Origin: Motilimonas cestriensis
GTDB taxonomy: Bacteria > Pseudomonadota > Gammaproteobacteria > Enterobacterales > CBDFNC01
Reading direction: 5' to 3'
DNA length: 64,000 nucleotides
Assembly: GCF_021295315.1 (NCBI RefSeq)
Contig: NZ_JAIMJA010000016.1
Location: 51,837 to 115,836 of the forward strand
In this document: positions 8,620 to 17,490 of the stretch, piece by piece
Position numbering within the stretch: the first letter of the stretch is position 1
How the letters are laid out: every line of letters begins with the position of its first letter
Notes under the pieces: model-generated
The model's input: only the letters and a program-made list of their open reading frames with translations
The model's database searches: none
Told to the model about the DNA's origin: nothing
Translations under genes and position numbers: made by a program

Positions 8620-9336
8620 CTATTGGCTATCGTCAGCATCGCCTTCTTCGTCCCAATCATCCTCAGCAATTAAACCTGAAGCCAATGCCGCTTCTTCGAC
8701 TAGGGCTGCAAAACCCAAACTGAAATCAGGCATTAGGCCATACATTTCTTGGCTAAAAGTTTGTAGATCGCCATTATCTTGAAATTCTGCTATCGCTTCT
8801 GCGTTGGCTTTACTCGCAAAAAAACTCAGGGTCATATAAGCCATCGAAAAGGCTTCAAATAAATCTTCATCTTCCGGCAAGGCATCCATGAGGTCTTGGG
8901 CATAAAAACCACTTCCCACCGCAAAACCTAAACACCATTCATGTAATGGGTGTCCCGCCAGAAAGTTAGCTTCACAACCTGCCGAAAACTCTAATTGTTT
9001 TGGCAGTTTCATGCCTTCTTCATAAACTTGATTGCCAATTTGATTATGCAGCGTAATCAAAGCAAACAGCTTGTCTTCTGCAATATCAGCAGGTAACTCG
9101 CCACCTAAAATCTGGCTTAACCAGACATCGGTCTCAATGGGCTTAGGGGCGCAAACCAAGGCGAATAAAAACCCTTTGGTCGCCATCAACGAGAAGGTGT
9201 TATTCGGTGTTTCGGCGCTGTTTAACCAAGCTGACAATAATACTTCATCTTGCTGGCTAAGACTTGAGGCTAGTTCCACGTTATTAGATCCAAAAATAGT
9301 GCGGTGGCAAACCGGTCGCCACCGAATAAACATCAT
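8620..9336 (-). CDS. YecA/YgfB-type UPF0149 family protein
   Basis: Soluble all-helical protein of the UPF0149 family. The characteristic opening LMATKGFLFALVCAPKPIETDVWLSQILGG is seen (the family has a Leu-rich helix, GFLtAL, then P...WL...GG). The C-terminal half contains HEWCLGFAVGSGF, typical of the family, and an acidic tail (DDWDEEGDADD). It lacks the SEC-C zinc motif of YecA. Molecular function is unknown. The annotated start (ATG 9336) has no good RBS; a GTG at 9279 with GGAT 8 nt upstream and a more family-like N-terminus is an attractive alternative. It is the first gene of the operon running down to 7767. Confidence 0.7.
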   Translation of the reverse strand: MMFIRWRPVCHRTIFGSNNVELASSLSQQDEVLLSAWLNSAETPNNTFSLMATKGFLFALVCAPKPIETDVWLSQILGGELPADIAEDKLFALITLHNQIGNQVYEEGMKLPKQLEFSAGCEANFLAGHPLHEWCLGFAVGSGFYAQDLMDALPEDEDLFEAFSMAYMTLSFFASKANAEAIAEFQDNGDLQTFSQEMYGLMPDFSLGFAALVEEAALASGLIAEDDWDEEGDADDSQ

Positions 9337-9371
9337 AAATAGTTGGCCATTACTATCGTAACAACAGTAAC

Positions 9372-10202
9372 TTAATCATAAATGGTAGGTATTGGCTGAC
9401 GCTTGTGCTGAGTACGTTGGTAAATAGCAATCAACTTAGCTTCGATGTCAGCGGGCACCAATTTACCTTCTAAAAAATCATCGATTTGATCATAGGTCAT
9501 TCCGAGTGCGACTTCATCTTCTAGTTGTGGCTTAAGTGATTCCAAGTCGGCAGTCGGCGCTTTATGTACTAACAGTGCTGGCGCGCCTAAGGCGTTAGCC
9601 AATGCCCGTACTTGTCGCTTATTTAAGCCAAATAAAGGCGCTAAATCACACGCACCATCGCCAAACTTAGTGTAAAAACCCGTAATGTTCTCCGCACTAT
9701 GATCTGTTCCAACCACTAGCCCGTGAGTCAAACCTGCCACTTCATATTGCGCCACCATGCGCTGGCGCGCTTTCACATTACCTTTTACGAAATCAACAAC
9801 ACCCTCTTCCGGCAAACTCAAACCAGAGAGCAATAAGCCCGCAACACTGGCGGCATGTAACCCTTCGACGGCATCTTTAATATTGACCGTAACGCGCTGA
9901 CTTGGTTGAATAAAATCTAGCGCTAATTGTGCTTCGTCTTCATCTTGCTGCACACCATAAGGGAGACGCATGGCGATAAATTGATAATCGGAACAGCCTT
10001 GCTGCTGGTTCAACCCTTCAATCGCGAGCTGACATAAACGACCAGCCGTACTTGAGTCGACACCACCACTGATGCCAAGCACTAAGCTTTTACAACCAGA
10101 CTGGGTAAGGCGTGACTGAATAAATTCAATGCGTCGGTTTATTTCAAACTCAACATCGATTTCAGCCTGAACCTTCATTTCAGCCAAAATTTGCGCCTTC
10201 AT
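9372..10202 (-). CDS. nadE: NH3-dependent NAD(+) synthetase
   Basis: Last step of NAD synthesis: amidation of deamido-NAD by ammonia with ATP. The 276-residue protein has the PP-loop ATPase motif SGGVDS in [15 protein letters not shown] and the block [21 protein letters not shown] found in bacterial NadE. It has no N-terminal glutaminase domain, so it is the ammonia-dependent E. coli-type form. Start 10202 is chosen because MKAQILAEM aligns with the E. coli N-terminus and AAGGGA lies upstream; the frame extends to 10223. The divergent neighbour is a NUDIX-type regulator, the usual genomic arrangement for NrtR control of NAD genes, and a 21-bp palindrome lies between them. Confidence 0.96.
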   Translation of the reverse strand: MKAQILAEMKVQAEIDVEFEINRRIEFIQSRLTQSGCKSLVLGISGGVDSSTAGRLCQLAIEGLNQQQGCSDYQFIAMRLPYGVQQDEDEAQLALDFIQPSQRVTVNIKDAVEGLHAASVAGLLLSGLSLPEEGVVDFVKGNVKARQRMVAQYEVAGLTHGLVVGTDHSAENITGFYTKFGDGACDLAPLFGLNKRQVRALANALGAPALLVHKAPTADLESLKPQLEDEVALGMTYDQIDDFLEGKLVPADIEAKLIAIYQRTQHKRQPIPTIYD

Positions 10203-10388
10203 ACCTGTATCCCTTATTGCCACTAACGATAAATAGGTTACAAATTTAGCATTATCGGGCGGCTGGGCAAAGCTTACATCTTAGCCCTAATCGTAAAAAT
10301 GGCTAATGCATGCGATCTGAACTAAAGAAATGACCAATTTGCAGCAACAAAATCTTTACCAAATGACAGAAAGTAACTAAATTTCATA

Positions 10389-10409
10389 TAAGTACCTATT
10401 TGGTACTTA
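10389..10409. promoter_or_regulatory. Palindromic operator candidate for the NrtR-like regulator
   Basis: Perfect 8-bp arms TAAGTACC / GGTACTTA with a 5-nt spacer, in the 240-bp gap between nadE (minus) and the NUDIX regulator gene (plus). It is 57 nt from the regulator start, where a promoter would be expected, so it could repress both genes. Its identity as an NrtR box is inferred from position and symmetry only. Confidence 0.55.
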
Positions 10410-10465
10410 AACTAATAAAGACGCGCCTGGTAGTAGGCTCATCATGCATGCCCCAAGGATAAAAT

Positions 10466-11155
10466 ATGATTGGTACCATTGAAGTATGTTGTTTCCGTTT
10501 ACAGCAAGGACAGCTGCAAGTATTGCTGTCTAAACGTAAAAGTGAACCCTACCTCAATCAGTTTGGCTTGATCGGAGGGGGGATACTGCCCGCGGAAGAT
10601 ACCGATATTCGCGACACAGCGATTCGAATATTGCGACAGCGCGCCAATATTTCCAGTCAATATTTAGAGCAAGTGAATACCTTAGCGAATAATCATCGTG
10701 ACCCAAGAGATTGGTCTATTTGCTGCCTGTTTCTCGCCATCATTACACCAGAGCAAAAGGTACTGCCTCACTGTAAATGGATTAATGTGTTTGATTTAAT
10801 TAACTCAAAAGTGAATTTAGCCTTTGATCATTTATCTTTGATTCAACAAGCCTTGCTGCGTTTAATCAACAAAACACAATATTCCAGCCTGCCGGTGCAT
10901 TTTTTCCAAGACCAGTTCACCTTACCCGAACTACAAGATGCGTTTGAGACCATATTACGTAGCAAACTGCCCAAAGCCGCTTTCCGACGTCGCCTGAATC
11001 GGCCTGATATTTTAGTCGAAACCGGAGAGAAAGATCGCAGTCAGAATCGCCCTGCGGCATTGTATCGAAGTGCTGAGCAGCATTTATTGGTGCACTATGA
11101 TCAACTAATGAAAGGGCACAGCACCACTCATTCCGAGATAGAAAGAATGCTTTAG
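10466..11155 (+). CDS. nrtR: NrtR-like NUDIX-domain transcriptional regulator
   Basis: Regulator with an N-terminal NUDIX fold (IEVCCFRLQQGQLQVLLSKR) and a C-terminal winged helix (FTLPELQDAFETIL, then KAAFRRRL and a Arg-rich tail), the NrtR layout. In known NrtR proteins the NUDIX domain binds ADP-ribose or NAD derivatives and releases DNA. The NUDIX box here is degraded: after G-x5-E the expected REU-x-EE-x-GU reads RILRQRANI, so the catalytic glutamates are gone and the domain should act only as a ligand sensor. 229 residues. AAGGAT precedes the ATG. Divergent from nadE, which supports an NAD-metabolism role; a sugar-regulating NUDIX relative is the alternative. Confidence 0.85.
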   Translation: MIGTIEVCCFRLQQGQLQVLLSKRKSEPYLNQFGLIGGGILPAEDTDIRDTAIRILRQRANISSQYLEQVNTLANNHRDPRDWSICCLFLAIITPEQKVLPHCKWINVFDLINSKVNLAFDHLSLIQQALLRLINKTQYSSLPVHFFQDQFTLPELQDAFETILRSKLPKAAFRRRLNRPDILVETGEKDRSQNRPAALYRSAEQHLLVHYDQLMKGHSTTHSEIERML

Positions 11156-11246
11156 GTCAAAACTCAGCCCGTTACTGTGTCATAAATTAATAAATTACTA
11201 AACCGGGTGAGCTTTTGTCTATATTATTCAGATAGACTCTTTGAGG

Positions 11247-13403
11247 ATGCGAGTGGAACCGTTGGATTTATCTGTCACACAAGTTAATGAAATACAAAAA
11301 CAGTTAGAGCAATGTCAGCAATCAAATGAGCTGATAGCCTTGACGCTCGAATTGTTTCTGTCGACGAGCCAAGTAACTGAAATTAGATTAATTGATTTGC
11401 ATCCAGAGCCCTATCAACTGGCAGAGCAAATTGTAGGCCAAACTTGTGTGTTTAACTCAGCAGACGCCAATGCACTGCCTCGCCAACAACTTATAGCCGC
11501 AACAACAAGAGACCAAGAGGGTTGGCATTATCAAGCTACTCCAGCTAATAATTATCACATACTTGCTTGGCCGAAAAAGATCAGTCCCGATTTATGCTTG
11601 GTGTTTGCTAGTAAGCACTTTACCCGCACTTGGCTGAAGCAGCGCCCACTGCTTGAAGGGCTACTAAGACAGATAGGCTATCAATATCAACAACAAAAAA
11701 CCCAGCGTTCTTTGGAGCAAAAAGTACAAGCTAAACAGGAATTTGCCAATCAAGCCAAAGCGCAAAAAGAACAAGAAGCGCAATTTATTGAGTCCTTGAT
11801 GCTGCTGCAAAATATAAACCTTAAGCTGAGTAATGCACCCTCACTAGATCAACTGCATAAACAAGCCGTGGAAAGCTTGCGCTCCCCCCTCGGGTTTGAT
11901 CGATCTGCGCTATTTTTGATGAATCCCCTAACATCCACTTTTAATCCAACTTACGGTACCGATGAACAAGGCAACACCACAGATGAGCACACTCATGTTT
12001 ATGATATGCATAAAATGTCGCCCATATTTATGCAAACTTGCTTACAGACTAGAGAGTATTTTGTGGTGCTAGAGGACGTACCTCTTTTCACCAACAGTTG
12101 CATCGTTGGCTACGGCTGGAATGCAATGCTGATCCTACGCGACGGTGAAACATTACTGGGCTGGATCGCACTGGATAACCTAATTAATAGCAAGCCAATA
12201 ACACGACATGATAAAGAAATACTGCGTTCGTTTTCTCATATGTTCAGCCAAATTTTAGTACGAAAACGCGCCGAAGAAAGCCTAAAGATGCTCTATAACA
12301 GCGCCGAGCAATTATCACACGCTGATACATTATTAGATGTTTGCCGAGCGGCAGTGATACTGGCAAAAAAAGAATTGATGTTGGATCGCGTAGCTATTTT
12401 TCTTACCGACGATAACGGCCAAACAATGCGCGGAACCTATGGCTCAGATCTCGAAGGCAATCTCGTCGATGAAACGGGTTACCAGAATATATTGCCTAAT
12501 AACAGGTTAATTCAACATGCTATCGCTCATGACGATATCTTTGTTATAGAAGAGCCTGCCACTCTGTACCATAACGGGGAGGTAGTTGGCACTGGTTGGA
12601 ACGCCCTGTTACAACTGCGCAGCGATAACAAGGTGATAGGCTTTATCATTGCTGATAATTTAATTCATGGCCATGCGCTTAACTTACATACTCAACAGTT
12701 AATCCGGATCTTTGGTACCAATCTTTCTGAAATGATTGCCCGCAAACAAGCAGAAGAAAACTTAATTAAACTCAATAAAGATTTAGAAAAAAAAGTACAA
12801 CAAAGAACCCAAGAGCTAGAGTTCGCGAATCAAAACCTAGCGCAAACCAACTTAAAACTAGAACAGTTAACCCAAACCGATGCGCTTACTGGCGTGGCAA
12901 ACCGTCGCTCTCTTGATCAGCGCTTACAATTCGCTTGGAATCACGCCTGTCGCAACCAAATCCCTTTGATCGTAACCATGTTAGATGTCGATAATTTCAA
13001 AACATATAACGATAATTATGGCCATTTAAAAGGTGATGATGCACTCAAAGCAGTGGCTCAGGTGCTCGCCGAACACTTTCGCCGTGCTGATGACACCATC
13101 GCCCGCTACGGGGGTGAAGAGTTTGCCATCATTATGCTTGGGGTTGAGTTAGAAGAAGCGGCTACGAGAGTTAATCAAGTCATCTCCGCATTAGCTAACA
13201 AGGCCATTACTCATCATGCTTGCGCCCATGGCATCGTGACGATCTCAGCGGGTATGGCGCAATTGGATTACGCCCAACCACAAAGCCAAGCAAACTTAGT
13301 GAACCAAGCCGACGTAGCCCTTTATCAAGCAAAAAAAAATGGCAAAAACCAGCTCATTATTTACTCGCTCAATGCTGCCGCTAGCGCACTAAAAAATGAG
13401 TAA
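11247..13403 (+). CDS. GAF-GAF-GGDEF diguanylate cyclase
   Basis: Soluble c-di-GMP synthase of about 719 residues. A coiled-coil (about residues 145-180, rich in Gln/Lys/Glu) leads into two GAF domains (about 180-345 and 345-500; both contain the pattern L..YGTDEQGN / TYGSDLEGN), then a second coiled coil (EKKVQQRTQELEFANQNL) and a C-terminal GGDEF domain. The active site reads RYGGEEF and the inhibitory RxxD site (RADD) is intact five residues before it, so activity and product inhibition are expected. The start is uncertain: TTG 11241, ATG 11247 and GTG 11253 are all in frame; GAGG at 11243-11246 is best spaced for the GTG. No EAL domain. The two GAF modules suggest control by a small ligand or redox state. 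Confidence 0.9.
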   Translation: MRVEPLDLSVTQVNEIQKQLEQCQQSNELIALTLELFLSTSQVTEIRLIDLHPEPYQLAEQIVGQTCVFNSADANALPRQQLIAATTRDQEGWHYQATPANNYHILAWPKKISPDLCLVFASKHFTRTWLKQRPLLEGLLRQIGYQYQQQKTQRSLEQKVQAKQEFANQAKAQKEQEAQFIESLMLLQNINLKLSNAPSLDQLHKQAVESLRSPLGFDRSALFLMNPLTSTFNPTYGTDEQGNTTDEHTHVYDMHKMSPIFMQTCLQTREYFVVLEDVPLFTNSCIVGYGWNAMLILRDGETLLGWIALDNLINSKPITRHDKEILRSFSHMFSQILVRKRAEESLKMLYNSAEQLSHADTLLDVCRAAVILAKKELMLDRVAIFLTDDNGQTMRGTYGSDLEGNLVDETGYQNILPNNRLIQHAIAHDDIFVIEEPATLYHNGEVVGTGWNALLQLRSDNKVIGFIIADNLIHGHALNLHTQQLIRIFGTNLSEMIARKQAEENLIKLNKDLEKKVQQRTQELEFANQNLAQTNLKLEQLTQTDALTGVANRRSLDQRLQFAWNHACRNQIPLIVTMLDVDNFKTYNDNYGHLKGDDALKAVAQVLAEHFRRADDTIARYGGEEFAIIMLGVELEEAATRVNQVISALANKAITHHACAHGIVTISAGMAQLDYAQPQSQANLVNQADVALYQAKKNGKNQLIIYSLNAAASALKNE

Positions 13404-13503
13404 ACCCAAAACGGCAAATGTGCTTCGCCGTTAGCCTATTTTAATTTCCGCACTACTGCAGCCTGCCATTGCCGGAGAGCGCCTATTTGTACGCAATATT
13501 TCA

Positions 13504-13519
13504 TTTTCATGGATGAAAA
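13504..13519. repeat. Short hairpin with a GGA loop, related to 17550-17569
   Basis: TTTTCA-TGGA-TGAAAA lies in the 242-bp gap after the cyclase gene. The flanking bases (ATTTCATTTTCATGGATGAAAAC) match those around the hairpin at 17550, so the two are probably diverged copies of one dispersed element. Apart from this I see nothing else notable in 13404-13645. Confidence 0.45.
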
Positions 13520-13645
13520 CAAAGTACAGGCATCCGAGATCAGCATTTCTCATTTTTTTAACCCCATTAAAGCATGATGCTGTTTAATCCAATTGTCATA
13601 CCAATGCATTAAAACAACAAGCATATTAGGATAGGTGGGAAAACA

Positions 13646-13972
13646 ATGGAAATGTCTCTGACAGAAGCAATCGCTAGAATGAATGAAATTCAAGGTTATA
13701 AACAAGTGTTGCTTTATCACCACCACCAGGTTCGTAGTTTTTCTATCAAGGATGAGGTCAGCCTTAGCGCACTGAAACAAGAGCTGCAAACATTGCGCGC
13801 TTTTGAGTTGTTTATTTCTCATCGTGAAGGGGATGAAATAATAGTAAGTGGGGTAAAATTTGCTCAAAACCAATTCGCCGATGTGGCCCCAGTTGAACTG
13901 GCGAATAAGCTAAATCACGCTGGCTTATTCACGAAAGATATGAGCTATCGCCGTCTTGTCACGAGCCATTAA
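13646..13972 (+). CDS. Small uncharacterised protein
   Basis: 108-residue soluble protein with an alternating helix/strand appearance (SLTEAIARMNEIQGYKQVLLYHHHQVRSF, then a helix, then VKFAQNQFADVAPVELANKLNHAG). A run of three histidines sits at about residues 25-27. The RBS is AGGTGGG, 6 nt before the ATG. The stop lies four bases from the convergent DUF2161 gene. No family recognised. Confidence 0.6.
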   Translation: MEMSLTEAIARMNEIQGYKQVLLYHHHQVRSFSIKDEVSLSALKQELQTLRAFELFISHREGDEIIVSGVKFAQNQFADVAPVELANKLNHAGLFTKDMSYRRLVTSH

Positions 13973-13976
13973 CGCG

Positions 13977-14645
13977 TTAACGCCATTGGTTAATTTCGAC
14001 GCATCCCTGTTTAGACAATTGATAGATTCCTTTCGATACGCGCTCAAACCAACCATACAAATTATTCGCCAACATCGCCCCAGCCTTTGGCTCATCGACG
14101 CCCTCTGCAACTTGCGCCGCCTTGGTTGCACCATGGCTTTCTAAGTAAAGCGCCAGCCTTATCATACGCTGTCGGTACACCGTCATTTTTTTACTGCTAT
14201 TGTTAGCTCCCCCCTGCTCTGGGTCACCTTGACGTTGATGAAACTCATTTAAAGCCATCTTAACTTTGCCATGATTTTTACGCGGCTGATAGTCACCCGG
14301 CGAAACCATGGTTTCAACATAGGTTTGCTCGCCAACAAACGCTACCACAATTAAACCGAGGCCCAAGCGTCGCAGTAATTTAACTATACTCTTTTGCTGC
14401 TTTTTAATCGGAGCACAATCCGCAGGCACCGCAATATAAACATAATCCGTTAACGCCAAACGCTCAACGGCCTGTAGCACTAAGGTCAAATTAAGCGTGG
14501 TTTTAAGCTCAACCACCAGCATTTGCTCTGCACGCACAGCCATCACGTCACACTGCTTTATTTCACCTTTCACCAAAAAACCTTGTTGCTCTAGCATATT
14601 TTTAATTGGTGGGTATAAATCGGTTTCTAATCGTTTTATTGTCAT
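13977..14645 (-). CDS. DUF2161 family, PD-(D/E)XK nuclease-like protein
   Basis: 222-residue protein. The N-terminal half has the nuclease-fold signature: YPPIKNMLEQQGFLVKGEI, then CDVMAVRAEQMLVVELK, giving the D...ExK catalytic pattern. The family (DUF2161) is annotated as a putative phosphodiesterase of the PD-(D/E)XK group, with no established substrate. The C-terminal half (about residues 150-222) looks like a DNA-binding winged-helix (MTVYRQRMIRLALYLESHG, then AGAMLANNLYGWFERVSKGIYQL). The start is taken at ATG 14645; a GTG at 14654 is upstream. Possible DNA repair or housekeeping role, not assigned. Confidence 0.75.
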   Translation of the reverse strand: MTIKRLETDLYPPIKNMLEQQGFLVKGEIKQCDVMAVRAEQMLVVELKTTLNLTLVLQAVERLALTDYVYIAVPADCAPIKKQQKSIVKLLRRLGLGLIVVAFVGEQTYVETMVSPGDYQPRKNHGKVKMALNEFHQRQGDPEQGGANNSSKKMTVYRQRMIRLALYLESHGATKAAQVAEGVDEPKAGAMLANNLYGWFERVSKGIYQLSKQGCVEINQWR

Positions 14646-14715
14646 AACTCGCACAGTAAAGTAATGTTTTAATTCAACAGCAGTGGTATCTTACCGCGAA
14701 AGGAAAATTACTGTT

Positions 14716-15717
14716 ATGGATTCAGTCACGCAAATTGCGCTAGGCGCGTCAGTCGCCGCCGCAATAGGGTTTAAACCCTTTGGCAAAAAAGTATTACTAA
14801 CAGGTGCTCTATTGGGTACGCTGCCCGATATGGACGTGTTAGTTAACTACGGTGATGATATTGCAAATTACACCAGTCACCGCGGTTTTAGCCATTCATT
14901 ATTTGTTCTTACCGCCCTTGCCGGCGTGCTATTTTTGCTGGCTAGGCAATATTGGCAAAGTGTGAGAGAGCATCCATGGACTGGATTTTTGGTTATTTGG
15001 CTCGCGTTAATCACCCACCCACTACTCGACTCGTTTACCACCTATGGCACGCAAATTTGGTGGCCACTGACTTCTCCGCCAGTTTCTTGGTCCAGCGTGT
15101 TTATTATCGACCCGCTTTACACCCTGCCACTACTGGTGGCTATTATTGGCTTAGCCAAAAGCAAACACGCTTCACGCTGGCAAAAAATTAACACTTGGGC
15201 ATTAACATTCAGCTGTTTATATCTCGCGGCCGGACAATTTTCAAAGTGGCAAGTGCAGCAACAACTGAGTGCCGATGAAGCCGCCAGTCAGCAAATTTTT
15301 GTGGCGCCTACGCCGTTTAATATTTTTGCTTGGCGCATCTTGCGTTACCAACAAGACAGTTACGCCGAAGGCTTTACTTATGTGTTTAACTCGCGGCCAA
15401 TAAAGTGGCAGCACTACAGCACCGGTCGACAATATCTCAACCATTATCAATCTGACGATCTTGACCGATTAGAATGGTTTAGCCAAGGCTTACTGCTGTT
15501 TTCGCCACTCAATGAACAGCTGCAAGTGACCGACCTACGTTTAGGTATGGGCGGCTATTACCCATTTAGTTTTGCCATCGCGCAGAATGAGCCTAATAGT
15601 AATCTCTGGCAAACCATGGTGCCAACGCAACTGCCTTCCCCTACCGTTGATTTTTCAGCCTTGGTTGAACGTTATAGAAACATTGCCAAAGCCGAACCCG
15701 CTAGCGATGCAGAGTAA
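14716..15717 (+). CDS. YdjM/DUF457-type membrane metal-dependent hydrolase
   Basis: 333-residue inner-membrane protein of the LexA-regulated YdjM-like family. The N-terminal block MDSVTQIALGASVAAAIG, the LPDMD motif and HRGFSHS are the family's conserved putative metal ligands. Several membrane helices follow (LFVLTALAGVLFLLA; WTGFLVIWLALITHPLL; FIIDPLYTLPLLVAI), then a soluble C-terminal region of about 120 residues. ATG 14716 has AAAGGA 11 nt upstream; the frame extends to 14683. The family is predicted to be a membrane-bound hydrolase; substrate unknown. Its promoter region faces the DUF2161 gene start. Confidence 0.83.
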   Translation: MDSVTQIALGASVAAAIGFKPFGKKVLLTGALLGTLPDMDVLVNYGDDIANYTSHRGFSHSLFVLTALAGVLFLLARQYWQSVREHPWTGFLVIWLALITHPLLDSFTTYGTQIWWPLTSPPVSWSSVFIIDPLYTLPLLVAIIGLAKSKHASRWQKINTWALTFSCLYLAAGQFSKWQVQQQLSADEAASQQIFVAPTPFNIFAWRILRYQQDSYAEGFTYVFNSRPIKWQHYSTGRQYLNHYQSDDLDRLEWFSQGLLLFSPLNEQLQVTDLRLGMGGYYPFSFAIAQNEPNSNLWQTMVPTQLPSPTVDFSALVERYRNIAKAEPASDAE

Positions 15718-15806
15718 TTGCCTGCAGTATCGTTAATTCGCGCCTCACGCTATGGCTTTTAGTGTTGCCGACATAAGGCGTGAGGTTATGTTAGTTGCGA
15801 CATTAA

Positions 15807-16298
15807 CTATGATTCGAAATAATGATCCTTGGTCAAGGCCGCTGAAAGAGGCAGTTCTGTGGTGTATTTGAGTTGCTCCATAGCAAAACTAGACGTGACC
15901 TCCGTTAACCCGGACACTCTGTTAACGAGTTTTTTGTAAAAGGCATCAAAGCTGCGCATGTCTTTCACTACCACTTTGAGCATGTAATCGTATTCTCCCG
16001 CCATCCGATAGCATTCCATCACTTCATCCAAATCCTTTACGTGAGATAGAAACGCCTCAGACCAAGTCGCGCTGTGCTGCTGCGTTTTAACTTGCACTAC
16101 CGCGGTTAGATCTAAGTTGAGTTGTTGTGGATCCAGTAAAGCAACTTTATGACGAATAACACCTTCATCTTGTAGCCTTTTAATTCGCTTCCAGCAGGGG
16201 GTAGTGGTTAAGTTAACTTGCTCAGCGATATCACTGACCGACAAACTGACATCGCGTTGTAATAGTTCCAGTATCTTTATATCGACCTTATCCAGCAT
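15807..16298 (-). CDS. decR: Lrp/AsnC-family regulator, DecR (YbaO) type
   Basis: 163-residue DNA-binding regulator. Its N-terminus (MLDKVDIKILELLQRDVSLS), the helix-turn-helix (VNLTTTPCWKRIKRLQDEG) and the RAM effector domain (YRMAGEYDYMLKVVVKDM; VTSSFAMEQLKYTTELP) match E. coli DecR/YbaO closely. DecR senses L-cysteine and activates the cyuPA cysteine-degradation genes. Here it is divergent from a PLP-dependent cysteine-synthase-fold gene, fitting the same role. A symmetrical TAGAA-N8-TTCTA site lies 22 nt from its start. No fusion or truncation. Confidence 0.9.
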   Translation of the reverse strand: MLDKVDIKILELLQRDVSLSVSDIAEQVNLTTTPCWKRIKRLQDEGVIRHKVALLDPQQLNLDLTAVVQVKTQQHSATWSEAFLSHVKDLDEVMECYRMAGEYDYMLKVVVKDMRSFDAFYKKLVNRVSGLTEVTSSFAMEQLKYTTELPLSAALTKDHYFES

Positions 16299-16319
16299 AA
16301 ATTTCCAATTTAAAACAAA

Positions 16320-16337
16320 TAGAAGAATTATTTTCTA
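16320..16337. promoter_or_regulatory. Candidate Lrp-type operator between decR and the PLP enzyme gene
   Basis: TAGAAGAATTATTTTCTA is an imperfect palindrome (TAGAA/TTCTA arms around an A/T core) close to the Lrp-family consensus form. It lies in the 127-bp A/T-rich gap between the divergent genes, so it could act on both. Confidence 0.5.
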
Positions 16338-16425
16338 AATTGTAGGTATTTTAGGGATTTATTGGCACATTTTTTCTCCCCGTTATTCTCTATCATTAAG
16401 CCATTATTTATTCAGGGCGTTCACC

Positions 16426-17475
16426 ATGCCGCAGCAACCGACTTGGCTCCAACAAGCAATACAAACAATAGAAGCTGACGTGCAACGCTCAGCCGATACC
16501 CATTTAATCAAGCTCGACATGCCGCAATTTTCAGGCATTGATATATACCTTAAAGATGAAAGTACTCATCCAACGGGCAGCTTAAAGCACAGATTAGCAC
16601 GATCGTTATTTTTGTACGGCCTATGCAATGGCTGGATCAAGCAAGACACGCCTATTATCGAAGCCTCAAGCGGCAGTACGGCCATTTCAGAGGCTTATTT
16701 TGCCCGCTTACTGGGCTTACCTTTTATTGCGGTAATGGCGAAAAATACCGCGAAAAAGAAAATCGAAGAAATTGAGTTTTATGGCGGCCGGGCCCACTTA
16801 GTCGATTCCACAGAGCAGATCTACAGCACCGCTCAGCAATTAGCTGATGAGCTTAATGGTCATTATATGGATCAGTTCACTTATGCCGAGCGCGCCACTG
16901 ATTGGCGCGGTAACAACAATATTGCCGATTCTATTTTTAATCAAATGCAACGAGAGCCATACCCAGAGCCAAGCCACATTGTAATGAGTGCAGGAACTGG
17001 CGGAACCAGCGCAACGATAGGCCGTTACATTCGCTATCAGCAACTTTCCACCCAGCTGACAGTAGTAGATCCTGAAAATTCCGTGTTTCATGCTTATTAC
17101 CAAACCGGCAATAACGATCTATCCAGCAACCAAAGCAGTCGCATTGAAGGTATTGGAAGACCCAGGGTTGAGCCGTCGTTTATTCCCAGCGTGATCGACA
17201 ATATGATGACCGTACCCGATGCAGCGTCTGTTGCTTGTATGCTCTGGCTACACCAAAAATTGAATCGCAAGGTTGGCCCCAGTACAGGCACTAACTTATT
17301 TGGCGTACTCAAATTGGCGCAACAAATGCAAACTCAGCAACAAACGGGCTCAATTGTGACGCTAATATGTGACTCAGGTGAGCGCTATTTAGACTGCTAC
17401 TACGACCAAGTATGGGTTGAACAGCATATTGGCTCACTGCAGCAGCACCAAACTTGGTTAGCCCAATGGAGTTAA
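16426..17475 (+). CDS. PLP-dependent cysteine-synthase-fold enzyme, probable L-cysteine desulfhydrase
   Basis: 349-residue fold-type II PLP enzyme. SLKHRLARS carries the PLP-binding lysine (S-x-K), SSGSTAIS is the substrate loop, and [11 protein letters not shown] is the phosphate-binding glycine loop. It is longer than CysK and lacks the OAS-sulfhydrylase loops that would make cysteine synthesis likely. In several bacteria proteins of this subgroup sit beside a DecR-type regulator and behave as cysteine desulfhydrases (Cds1-like), making pyruvate, ammonia and H2S. The DecR homologue here is divergent at 128 nt, so cysteine detoxification is the most consistent role. AGGG precedes the ATG. 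Confidence 0.75.
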   Translation: MPQQPTWLQQAIQTIEADVQRSADTHLIKLDMPQFSGIDIYLKDESTHPTGSLKHRLARSLFLYGLCNGWIKQDTPIIEASSGSTAISEAYFARLLGLPFIAVMAKNTAKKKIEEIEFYGGRAHLVDSTEQIYSTAQQLADELNGHYMDQFTYAERATDWRGNNNIADSIFNQMQREPYPEPSHIVMSAGTGGTSATIGRYIRYQQLSTQLTVVDPENSVFHAYYQTGNNDLSSNQSSRIEGIGRPRVEPSFIPSVIDNMMTVPDAASVACMLWLHQKLNRKVGPSTGTNLFGVLKLAQQMQTQQQTGSIVTLICDSGERYLDCYYDQVWVEQHIGSLQQHQTWLAQWS

Positions 17476-17490
17476 CATTGCTACTAGTTT

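Noticed and set aside
13550..13873. 107-residue minus-strand ORF opposite the 13646 gene
   Set aside because: No RBS; the plus-strand gene has AGGTGGG and a more protein-like composition.
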